This document shows, one piece after another, positions 9,098 through 16,311 of a stretch of 64,000 nucleotides of DNA. Position 1 is the first letter of the stretch. Each line of letters begins with the position of its first letter. Under the pieces are notes generated by a model. The model worked only from the letters and a program-made list of their open reading frames with translations. It had not been told where the DNA came from and searched no databases. Position numbers and translations under genes: made by a program. The stretch spans positions 682,001 to 746,000 of the forward strand of contig CAWFGX010000005.1 of assembly GCA_963815375.1 (NCBI GenBank), written 5' to 3'. The DNA comes from JASHPR01 sp963815375 (GTDB lineage Bacteria > Actinomycetota > Actinomycetes > Streptosporangiales > Streptosporangiaceae).

Positions 9098-10137
9098 CCG
9101 CTCACGCCATCGCCGCACCGGCTGACCAGGGTCGCGAACTCGATCTTCGCGCACTGCTGAGCCGACCAGGGAACCGCACGGTTCTCCTGGACAGTTCGCG
9201 CGACCCGAACGCTGGCGTCACGATGCTGCTGATTCCGGCCGGGTCCGATCGGCCCGATCTGGCCCTGAAGATCGCCACGACGCCGGCGGCGGCCGGGGCC
9301 ATCGCGCGGGAAGCCAGGTTGCTGGTGGCCCTGCAGCGGCTGGCGCTGGGACCCGTCGGGCTGGCGATTCCCAAGCCGGCCGGTGTGTTTCATGTCGATG
9401 GCATGCTCGCGGCGGCCACCACCGTGGTGCCAGGCGTGCCGGTGCGGACGCGGTACCACGGGTTCGGTCATCTGCGGCGCCCGGAAGCTGTCCGGGCTGA
9501 CTTCGCCGCTGCCGGTGCGTGGCTCGCGAACCTGCATGCGGCCAGCGCGGCGGAGGCGAGTCCGATCTCGTTGCTGGACGGGGTGCCGGCCCTGATCTCA
9601 GCTCGCTGGCCTGGCGATCCGCAGGCTCGCGCGCTGGCCGGCCGACTCGAGCCGCTGGCGTCGCGGCTGGCATCCGGCCGTACCCCGCGGACGGTCGTGC
9701 ACGGCGACTTCTGGGCGGGCAACGTGCTCGTGGCTGAGACGGGCGCGACCGGTGTGGCCGTCACGGGTGTCGTCGACTGGCCTGCCGGGCAACTGGCCGC
9801 CGAACCGCTCGCAGATGTCGCCCGCTTTGCGCTGGCCTACGCGCTGTACCTGGACCGGCACACTCGGCCCGGCCGTCCGGTAGCCGGTCATCCAGGGCTG
9901 CGCGCCGATCACTGGGGAGCCGGCCTGGAGTACGCGATCTCCGGCAAGCACTGGTTTGGCCAGCTAGTGAGCGAGTTTGTCATCGCGGCGCTGCACCGCC
10001 TCGGTGCGCCTGCCTCGTTGTGGCGGGACGTGCTGCTGGCCGGGATCGCTGAGGTGGCCGTCACTGCGGATCACCCGGGTTTTGCCGCACGCCACCGTGA
10101 CCTGTTGTTGCGCCTGCTCGGGGAGGGGGACTCGTGA
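9094..10137 (+). CDS. aminoglycoside phosphotransferase (APH)-fold kinase
   Basis: 347 residues from GTG 9094, chosen because it overlaps the preceding stop; the open frame extends far upstream but those codons are a shadow of other genes. The catalytic loop VVHGDFWAGNVLV (near residue 203) supplies the Asp and Asn of APH/choline kinases, and VTGVVDWPAG (near 228) the metal-binding Asp. LALKIATTP holds the likely ATP lysine. Family members phosphorylate small hydroxylated molecules, including antibiotics, sugars and choline; here the setting suggests a sugar or lipid intermediate in polymer assembly rather than resistance, but that is inference. It ends by GTGA overlap with the polymerase gene. 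Confidence 0.85.
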   Translation: MTAHAIAAPADQGRELDLRALLSRPGNRTVLLDSSRDPNAGVTMLLIPAGSDRPDLALKIATTPAAAGAIAREARLLVALQRLALGPVGLAIPKPAGVFHVDGMLAAATTVVPGVPVRTRYHGFGHLRRPEAVRADFAAAGAWLANLHAASAAEASPISLLDGVPALISARWPGDPQARALAGRLEPLASRLASGRTPRTVVHGDFWAGNVLVAETGATGVAVTGVVDWPAGQLAAEPLADVARFALAYALYLDRHTRPGRPVAGHPGLRADHWGAGLEYAISGKHWFGQLVSEFVIAALHRLGAPASLWRDVLLAGIAEVAVTADHPGFAARHRDLLLRLLGEGDS

Positions 10138-11501
10138 CCGTCTTGGCGGACACGTCTATGGCATCGGCCTCGGCACAGGGGGGTGCGGGTGGCCGGCTGC
10201 CAGCCGCCAGCCCGCGCCGGGTAAGCCGCCGGGTAAACGTCGTCAAGGTGGCCATGGGCCTGGGCATCGCCGCCATGCCGCTGCTGGTCCCGGCCGGTCC
10301 AGGCAACACCGCCCCGGCCGACGTGTTCCTCGCGATCGCCATACTCATCTCGGCGTTGTGGCTGTCCAGCAGGCGCCACGCCATGCGCTTTCCGTACATG
10401 TTCCCGGTGGGGCTCTCCGTCCTGGCCGGGGCGCTGGCGGGCACTGTGGCCTTCGCATACGCCTACAACAGCGTTGGCGGAGGGCTGATCTCTCTCATCC
10501 AGGATCTGTTCTTGCTGGCCTGGAGCATCTCGATCGCCAACGTCGGCCGGGATGCCGGGATTCTGAAGACGATCACCCGGGCCTGGGTCGTTTCGGCCAC
10601 CTGCTGGGCTGCCCTCATGATCATCGGAGTGTTCGGCCACATCGCCACGCTGTCCGGCGAGACCGCCAGGACGGGTGTGCGGGCCGCGTTCACGCTCGGA
10701 GATCCCAACCTGGCCGCCAACTACTTCATCTGCTGTCTGCTGATGCTGCGTGCGACGCAGTTCCCCAGCCGCCGCGTGATTCGCTGGATCTGCGCCGCGC
10801 TCCTGGTGACAGCCGTCGTCCTCACCGGCTCCAACGGCGGTGCCCTGGTGCTCGTCCTCACGGCGGTGATCGGCGCACTGTTCCGGCTGGCTCAGCGCAG
10901 GGGCGCTATGCCAGCCGTCATCGCGGCATCAGCGATTGCCCTGGCCACGCTCGCGATATACCCGCATGTGCCGGTGCAGTCGCTGGTCGACAAGGCGCAG
11001 GGGAGTTCCCAGCTGGCCAACGACTCGATCGGCCGCCAGGCGGAGAGCAGCGGGTCGCGAAGCACGATCTTCTCCGAGACGATGCAGCTCTACTTCTCCC
11101 AGGACACGCCGCTTGGCATCGGGCCTGGCGGGACCAAAGGCGCGTTCCAGGCCCTCGACTACTCGTACGTGAAGATGGCCCACGACGACTACACGGCTGC
11201 CATCGTCGAGCGGGGCTGGCTGGGCGGGCTCGCGCTGATCTGCCTGCTGGTCATCGTCGGCGCACGATCACGACGGATTGCGTCCGGGCCTCTGCGCAGC
11301 GACTATGCGACGATCTTTCCGCGGCCAGAACTGCTCGCGGCTGCTGTTATCGGCATGTTCCTTTCCGGGACGCTTTATCAGGTGCTGCACTTCCGGCATT
11401 TGTGGGCCTTGCTCGGCGTCGTGGCCGCGGTGGACCTGTGGGGCCGGCGCGGCAGCGACCGCGGGCGTGCACCAGATCAGAGGCCGGCGGTGGCCGGATG
11501 A
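10134..11501 (+). CDS. Wzy-like O-antigen/exopolysaccharide polymerase
   Basis: 455 residues with roughly ten to twelve hydrophobic segments (for example FLAIAILISALWLS, VGLSVLAGALAGTVAFAYAY, LLVTAVVLTGSNGGALVLVL) and a large extracytoplasmic loop near residues 285-350 holding SGSRSTIFSETMQLY and PLGIGPGGTKGAF. That arrangement, including the R-x(n)-GxGxG-like loop, matches the Wzy_C/O-antigen ligase superfamily. The enzyme should polymerise repeat units on the outer face of the membrane under control of the Wzz-like first gene. It starts with GTG overlapping the kinase stop and its own stop overlaps the flippase ATG. Confidence 0.85.
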   Translation: MTVLADTSMASASAQGGAGGRLPAASPRRVSRRVNVVKVAMGLGIAAMPLLVPAGPGNTAPADVFLAIAILISALWLSSRRHAMRFPYMFPVGLSVLAGALAGTVAFAYAYNSVGGGLISLIQDLFLLAWSISIANVGRDAGILKTITRAWVVSATCWAALMIIGVFGHIATLSGETARTGVRAAFTLGDPNLAANYFICCLLMLRATQFPSRRVIRWICAALLVTAVVLTGSNGGALVLVLTAVIGALFRLAQRRGAMPAVIAASAIALATLAIYPHVPVQSLVDKAQGSSQLANDSIGRQAESSGSRSTIFSETMQLYFSQDTPLGIGPGGTKGAFQALDYSYVKMAHDDYTAAIVERGWLGGLALICLLVIVGARSRRIASGPLRSDYATIFPRPELLAAAVIGMFLSGTLYQVLHFRHLWALLGVVAAVDLWGRRGSDRGRAPDQRPAVAG

Positions 11502-12784
11502 CCCGCCTTACCAGCCGGTTCACCAGGCTGGTGCCCGCCGTTCTGACCGCCAACGTTCTCGCCCGCGTCGTCGCGCTCGCCTCCCTCACACTGGCTACCA
11601 TCCTGGTCGCGCACGCTGGCGGCCCGAAGCTGCTGGGCGAGCTGACGCTGCTCCGGGTGCTGCCAGGTCTGGTGGGTGTGCTTGTCGGCTGCGGCCTGCC
11701 GACCGCTGCGCCCTTCTTCCTGGCTGGCTGTGAGCCTGGCGAGGCGCGGCGGGTGAGGACGACGATTGTCGCGATGACGCTGGCCGGATCGCTGGCCGCG
11801 TCGGGATGCTGGCTGGCGATGAGCCCGGTGTTGCACCGGGTGTTCTTCCACTCATGGCATGACGGAGTCGTGATCGCCGCCACGGTGCCGGTTTTCTCTC
11901 AGCTATGGGTCGCGGTGGGCAAGTCGCTCCTGCAGGGTGAGAACGACATGCGCGGCGCCAACTGGGCGATCGCAGCCGAGGAGGCCGCGTTCCTGCCGGT
12001 GTATGTGGCCCTGCTGCACTGGCTGCATGGCACCGCGCTGCTGATGACCGCGCTGGTCGGAGCCGACGTGCTCGTGGTCGCGGGCATCGCGATCCGGCTG
12101 TTCAGGAAGCAGTACGGATGGGGCAAGCCGGAACTCCGCCGGGCCTGGAGCATCTGCGTGTACGGCGTCAGGGGCGAGGTTGGCGGCATGCTCTCGCTGG
12201 TCAACTTGCGGCTGGATGTGGCGATACTCGGAGCGCTCGTCGGGCCCGGCACGCTGGGCGTGTACGCGGTCGCATCGAAATATGCCGAGCTGCTGCGGAT
12301 TCCCGGGCTCGCCGTGACGTATGTGCTCTACCCGCGTCTGGCCGTGCGGGATCGCGGGGTAGCGGGCCAGAACGTGGCGAGGTTGCTGCCCAGTGCTTTC
12401 CTCCTCACCGCTGCCGCCGCGATTCCGCTAGCCGCCGCGGTTCCGCTGCTGCCGGTGATCTACGGGAACTCGTTCCGTGGCGCCGTGATTCCTGCCTACA
12501 TTCTCGTGTTCGGTCTGATCGGCGAGGGCGTAGCCGGTCTGGTCAGCGCATATCTGTACGGTGTCGGCCGCCCAGGTGCCAACTCGCTCGCCCTTGGCGT
12601 GTCGGTGGTGGTCACGATCGCGCTCGATCTGCTGCTAATCCCGCACCACCACGCCGTTGGAGCCGCGGTGGCGTCTGCGGCCGCCTACCTGACCAGTAGC
12701 GCGGCACTGCTGTGCTGCTACCTGTACGTGCGGAAACTGGGGCCCGCGCCGCGACACAAGGCCGCTGCGGTGCGTGCGTCATGA
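11498..12784 (+). CDS. Wzx-type polysaccharide flippase (MOP superfamily)
   Basis: 428 residues, about twelve to fourteen hydrophobic helices. The N-terminal region (ANVLARVVALASLTLATILV) and repeated GGPKLLGELTLLRVLPG / GTLGVYAVASKYAELLRIPG segments are typical of MATE/MOP oligosaccharide flippases, which move lipid-linked repeat units across the membrane for Wzy. The true start is ATG 11498, overlapping the polymerase stop; a longer open frame runs upstream but is a shadow of other genes. The stop overlaps the lipoprotein ATG. With Wzy, Wzz and the initiating transferase it completes a Wzx/Wzy-dependent export pathway. Confidence 0.88.
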   Translation: MTRLTSRFTRLVPAVLTANVLARVVALASLTLATILVAHAGGPKLLGELTLLRVLPGLVGVLVGCGLPTAAPFFLAGCEPGEARRVRTTIVAMTLAGSLAASGCWLAMSPVLHRVFFHSWHDGVVIAATVPVFSQLWVAVGKSLLQGENDMRGANWAIAAEEAAFLPVYVALLHWLHGTALLMTALVGADVLVVAGIAIRLFRKQYGWGKPELRRAWSICVYGVRGEVGGMLSLVNLRLDVAILGALVGPGTLGVYAVASKYAELLRIPGLAVTYVLYPRLAVRDRGVAGQNVARLLPSAFLLTAAAAIPLAAAVPLLPVIYGNSFRGAVIPAYILVFGLIGEGVAGLVSAYLYGVGRPGANSLALGVSVVVTIALDLLLIPHHHAVGAAVASAAAYLTSSAALLCCYLYVRKLGPAPRHKAAAVRAS

Positions 12785-13875
12785 CCCGCCATCACCTCGC
12801 CCGGAAACGATGCGGCCTGGTCGTTGTGGTGAGCGGAGCCGTCATCGCTGTCGCGGTGTCGGGATGCGGAACCGGCGGTCACGCTGGGTCAGGATCTGGC
12901 GCCAGGGCCAGTGCCGGCGCGGGGGCCGGGCCGCGCCAGCCGGCCGTCACGTCGCCGGCTGCGCCACCGCTGGCGCCGATCGGCAGCTATCAGAAGGCCG
13001 TGGAATCCGCGCTGGCGGACCACTTGCGGGTGTGGATCGAAGCCGACCTGGTCAAGCGCTGGGAAGAAGGGCCGAATTCGTTCGCCGCAGCCGTTCACCG
13101 GGTTGCCGTCCTGGCTGACCGGCCAGGCGTCGCCGGTATCAAGATCGCGGATGAGCTCGGTTACAAGGACGGAATGGACAGCGCGGCTATGATCCGCGAC
13201 TTCCTGTCCGATGCGGCCCGGGCGCTGCATGCCGCGGCGCCCGGCAAGCTGCTCCTGGTCGACATGCTCGTGCCGGAGCTCGGCTGCCTGCCAGGCCACC
13301 AGCCTCCCGGCTCAGGACCGGCCGAATGCGACAGCCGTCAGCTGGTCAGGTATCCGCAGCTCTCGCTGCGCAGCGTCGGCAGCTATCTCAGGATGCGGGT
13401 CATCAACGTCCTCGATCTCAGTGCCGACCTGCAGACGGCCAGCACGTATGCGGTTTGGGGGGCGACTGCCGCTACCGCGGAGACCGACGCGTGGCAGGAA
13501 GCCGACCACCTGGGCTGGCCGGCCCTGGTGCATCTGCAAGCACGCAAGGCCCTGGCTTTTCCAGGCAGCTTCACCGGCACGCCATCGGAAGTTGCCGCGG
13601 ATCTTCACGTGTTCGTGGAGGTTCCGCTCCAGAACGGCGCGAGCGCGGTGGACATCTGGGCATGGCACCAGGAGTTCGACGGCCAGATGTATCAGCTCAT
13701 GAATCCCGGCATGCGTCCGAACCCGCTCTGGTCCGGCCTCGCGCAGCTGCGACGTGATGGTGACGTGCTGTTCACGCACATGAGCCCGAGTTCAGTGGAG
13801 TCGAGCGTCAGCGGCGACCTGGCCGAGATCGCCACCGTCTTCACAGACATCTTTCTGCCGGCAGGTACCGGATGA
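12781..13875 (+). CDS. secreted lipoprotein, possible glycan-active TIM-barrel
   Basis: 364 residues with a lipoprotein signal: basic start (MTRHHLARKRCG), hydrophobic core VVVVSGAVIAVAV and lipobox VSGC near residue 27, followed by a Ser/Gly/Ala linker. The body (from about residue 65) has alternating strand/helix segments such as LRVWIEADLVKRWEEG, GVAGIKIADELGYKDG, GKLLLVDMLVPELGC and DIWAWHQEFDGQMYQL that resemble a glycoside-hydrolase-type barrel, but no family-specific catalytic pair is certain. It is coupled by ATGA overlaps on both sides, so it belongs to the polysaccharide operon and may bind, trim or anchor the polymer outside the cell. A non-enzymatic role is equally possible. Confidence 0.7.
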   Translation: MTRHHLARKRCGLVVVVSGAVIAVAVSGCGTGGHAGSGSGARASAGAGAGPRQPAVTSPAAPPLAPIGSYQKAVESALADHLRVWIEADLVKRWEEGPNSFAAAVHRVAVLADRPGVAGIKIADELGYKDGMDSAAMIRDFLSDAARALHAAAPGKLLLVDMLVPELGCLPGHQPPGSGPAECDSRQLVRYPQLSLRSVGSYLRMRVINVLDLSADLQTASTYAVWGATAATAETDAWQEADHLGWPALVHLQARKALAFPGSFTGTPSEVAADLHVFVEVPLQNGASAVDIWAWHQEFDGQMYQLMNPGMRPNPLWSGLAQLRRDGDVLFTHMSPSSVESSVSGDLAEIATVFTDIFLPAGTG

Positions 13876-15455
13876 CCTGCATTGGTACCGCCCGCGACTC
13901 GATGCGCATCACCTACCTCGGCCACGCCGGACTGCGCGTCGACAGCGCCGACGTCAGGCTGATGATGGATCCCTGGCTATCCGAGCGCGGCGCGTTCCAG
14001 GCCGCCTGGTATCAGTTTCCCGCCAACGCGCACCTCGACCGCGCGGCGCTCCTCGAGTGTGACTATGTCACGGTCTCGCATGAGCACCTCGACCACATGG
14101 ATCTGTCGGTGCTCACTGCTCTGGCTCCTGACACCACGGTGCTGATCCCGAAGTACCCGTCGCCGACATTCCGCGACCGGCTCGCGGCGGCCGGTGTTGC
14201 CAATGTGCATGAGATACCGGGCTGGCAGAAGTTCCGGCTCAACAGCCGGGGTGACTGGCTGGCATTCATACCCGAGCAGTCGCCGATGTGCCACGACTCG
14301 GCGGTCCTGGTCTACGTCGGCGGAGCATCGCTGCTGCACTGTAACGACGCGCGGCTGACCGCAGGCCAGGCGCGCCGCACCGCCCTCGAATGCGGCGGCA
14401 GGCTTGACGTCCTCGCGGTGCAGATGTCCAGCGCGACCTGGCATCCGATCTGCTACGAGTACCCGGCCGCGCAGACCGCCGAGATCTGCGCGGCCAAGCG
14501 GACCGGAAAGTTCCGCGCCATAGGACGGCTAATCAGCCTGGTTCGGCCAGAGCTAGCCGTCCCGTTCGCCGGGCCGATGTGCTTCCTGGACCCGGAGATA
14601 GCCCGGCATAACCGGTGGCTGAAGGAACCCGGTGGCCTGTTCCCCGACCAGAAGCAGGCCGCCGAGTACCTGAGCCACCGGCTGCCCGGTCAGCGAGTCG
14701 GATTGTGGATGCCCGGCGACACCTACGAGCCGTTGTCCGGCCGGCACGTGCCCGACAGCTTCTGGCGCGGCTTCGACTTCAGCGACATAGACGAGCACCT
14801 GGATGCCTATGCTCGTGCCCGCTGCGGCGCCATCGAGGCAGTGCGGGCTGCCTTCCCTGAGCCGCGCAGCGAGCTACGAGACGCGTTCGCCGAGCACTTC
14901 CGCCGGCTCGGCGAGATGAGCCAGTACTTTCTCGAGCGCATCGACATGACTGTGCGCTTCGAGCTGACCGGAGCTGTCGACGGGCGGTGGGACGTCGATC
15001 TGCGGCCTGAGGGCGTCCGGGTGGATCTCCGCGGCCGGGCGCGGCAGGCCCAGTACCGATTCCGGCTCGGCTCGCGCTGGCTCGCGCCGGTGATCTACCG
15101 CCAGATTGGCTGGGAAGACCTGTTCCTGTCGATGCGCTTCTCGGCTTGGCGCGATCCGGACATCTATAACGACTACCTGATCGGCTTGCTCAAGCATGCC
15201 GAGCCGGAAGCGCTCGCATCCGTGGAGGCTTACGAGCGGGGCAGGTCGGCGGACGAGAAGATCATCGTCCAGTCGGCCGGCAGCTGCTACGAGATCAATC
15301 GCTACTGCCCGCACGCGGGAGAGGATCTCGCGATCGGCAGCACCATAGCGGACGGGACAATCCGCTGCCTCGGACACAACCTGGAGTTCGACCTCGCCAC
15401 CGGCGCCTGCATCAACGCCCGCTGCGATCCCTTGACAACGCGGAGCATGGCGTGA
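13872..15455 (+). CDS. metallo-beta-lactamase-fold hydrolase with C-terminal Rieske domain
   Basis: 527 residues. The N-terminal part is a UlaG-like metallo-beta-lactamase fold: YLGHAGLRV, MMDPWLSERG and the metal motif SHEHLDHMD (H70, H72, D74, H75). The last 65 residues form a Rieske 2Fe-2S site, with CPH in NRYCPHAGEDL and CLGH in TIRCLGHNLEFDLATG, spacing C-X-H-X17-C-X2-H. The same two modules occur in CMP-N-acetylneuraminate hydroxylase, where to my knowledge the Rieske part is N-terminal; here it is C-terminal. It may therefore oxidise a nucleotide sugar or lipid-linked sugar. ATG 13872 overlaps the previous stop; ATG 13902 (MRITYLGHAG) is an alternative start. Domain calls are firm; the substrate is unknown. 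Confidence 0.85.
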   Translation: MTCIGTARDSMRITYLGHAGLRVDSADVRLMMDPWLSERGAFQAAWYQFPANAHLDRAALLECDYVTVSHEHLDHMDLSVLTALAPDTTVLIPKYPSPTFRDRLAAAGVANVHEIPGWQKFRLNSRGDWLAFIPEQSPMCHDSAVLVYVGGASLLHCNDARLTAGQARRTALECGGRLDVLAVQMSSATWHPICYEYPAAQTAEICAAKRTGKFRAIGRLISLVRPELAVPFAGPMCFLDPEIARHNRWLKEPGGLFPDQKQAAEYLSHRLPGQRVGLWMPGDTYEPLSGRHVPDSFWRGFDFSDIDEHLDAYARARCGAIEAVRAAFPEPRSELRDAFAEHFRRLGEMSQYFLERIDMTVRFELTGAVDGRWDVDLRPEGVRVDLRGRARQAQYRFRLGSRWLAPVIYRQIGWEDLFLSMRFSAWRDPDIYNDYLIGLLKHAEPEALASVEAYERGRSADEKIIVQSAGSCYEINRYCPHAGEDLAIGSTIADGTIRCLGHNLEFDLATGACINARCDPLTTRSMA

Positions 15456-15499
15456 CCCCCCAGTGAAGATACCGGCCTACCTGAACTGGAGGGATTTTG

Positions 15500-16297
15500 A
15501 TGTGGTCGCTCAAGTCCGGCGGCAGGCGGCCCAGCCAGCCGCGTTCGAGCCCGCCGCACATCGCCGGGTTGCGGCCGCTCGGTCAGATGCCGTGGCTGAG
15601 GCCGGGCATCCCGCCTAGCTCTGCCCGGCGCATCCTGGACGTAGCAGTCGCGGTCTTCGTTCTCGGGCTCACGCTGCCGCTGCTGTTCGTTCTCGCTGGG
15701 GCTGCGCGGGTCAGCACGGGCGGCACCGCGATCTATCGCCAGCGGCGCGTCGGCCAGGGGGGCATCCCGTTCACGTTGTACAAGTTCCGCACGATGCGGC
15801 CTGGAGTCACTGGCCCTGAGGTGACGGCGCCCGGAGATCACCGCGTAACGCGCCTTGGCGCCGTGCTCCGGAGGACGAGCCTCGACGAGCTGCCCCAGCT
15901 GGTGAATGTGCTGCTGGGAAACATGACACTCGTGGGCCCGCGGCCAGAGTCCGTTGAGCTTGCGAGCCGCTATCCCCATGAGTTCGCGTTCGTATTCCAG
16001 TACCGCCCAGGTGTCACGGGCCCCAGCCAGGTGCTCGTGCGAGATGAGAAAGTCCTGGGTTACGCCGCGGACGTCGAGGACTTCTACCTGAGCGAGCTCG
16101 TCCCGCACCGGATCGCCACAGATCTGAGCTTTCTCCGGGCGCCGACGCTGGCTAGCACCGTGCGGTGGCTCGTGACCACCGCGCTTTATCTAATCGGCGT
16201 CACAGTGCCGCGGCTGGCTGCAGGCAAGGGTGCATCCGGCGACGCTGCGACCGCAAAATTACAGCGCCTGCCGTCTGCTGCTGACCGTTGCCACTAG
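15500..16297 (+). CDS. initiating polyprenyl-phosphate sugar-phosphate transferase (WcaJ/RfbP type)
   Basis: 265 residues, preceded by a strong ribosome site (GGAGGG, ATG 15500). One N-terminal hydrophobic hairpin (VAVAVFVLGLTLPLLFVLAG) is followed by the bacterial sugar transferase domain: GTAIYRQRRVGQGG, FTLYKFRTM, LRRTSLDELPQL, NMTLVGPRPE and YRPGVTGPSQV. It should attach the first sugar-1-phosphate to undecaprenyl phosphate. It is the short form without the four-helix N-terminal PglB/WbaP extension. It is the only + strand operon gene separated by a real gap (44 bases), so it may have its own translation control. Gene order ends here; the next gene converges 14 bases away. Confidence 0.92.
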   Translation: MWSLKSGGRRPSQPRSSPPHIAGLRPLGQMPWLRPGIPPSSARRILDVAVAVFVLGLTLPLLFVLAGAARVSTGGTAIYRQRRVGQGGIPFTLYKFRTMRPGVTGPEVTAPGDHRVTRLGAVLRRTSLDELPQLVNVLLGNMTLVGPRPESVELASRYPHEFAFVFQYRPGVTGPSQVLVRDEKVLGYAADVEDFYLSELVPHRIATDLSFLRAPTLASTVRWLVTTALYLIGVTVPRLAAGKGASGDAATAKLQRLPSAADRCH

Positions 16298-16311
16298 TGG
16301 GGTCGTGCCGG

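Noticed and set aside
12781..13875. Calling the operon lipoprotein a specific glycoside hydrolase
   Set aside because: The barrel-like pattern is suggestive only; no family-specific catalytic residues could be identified.
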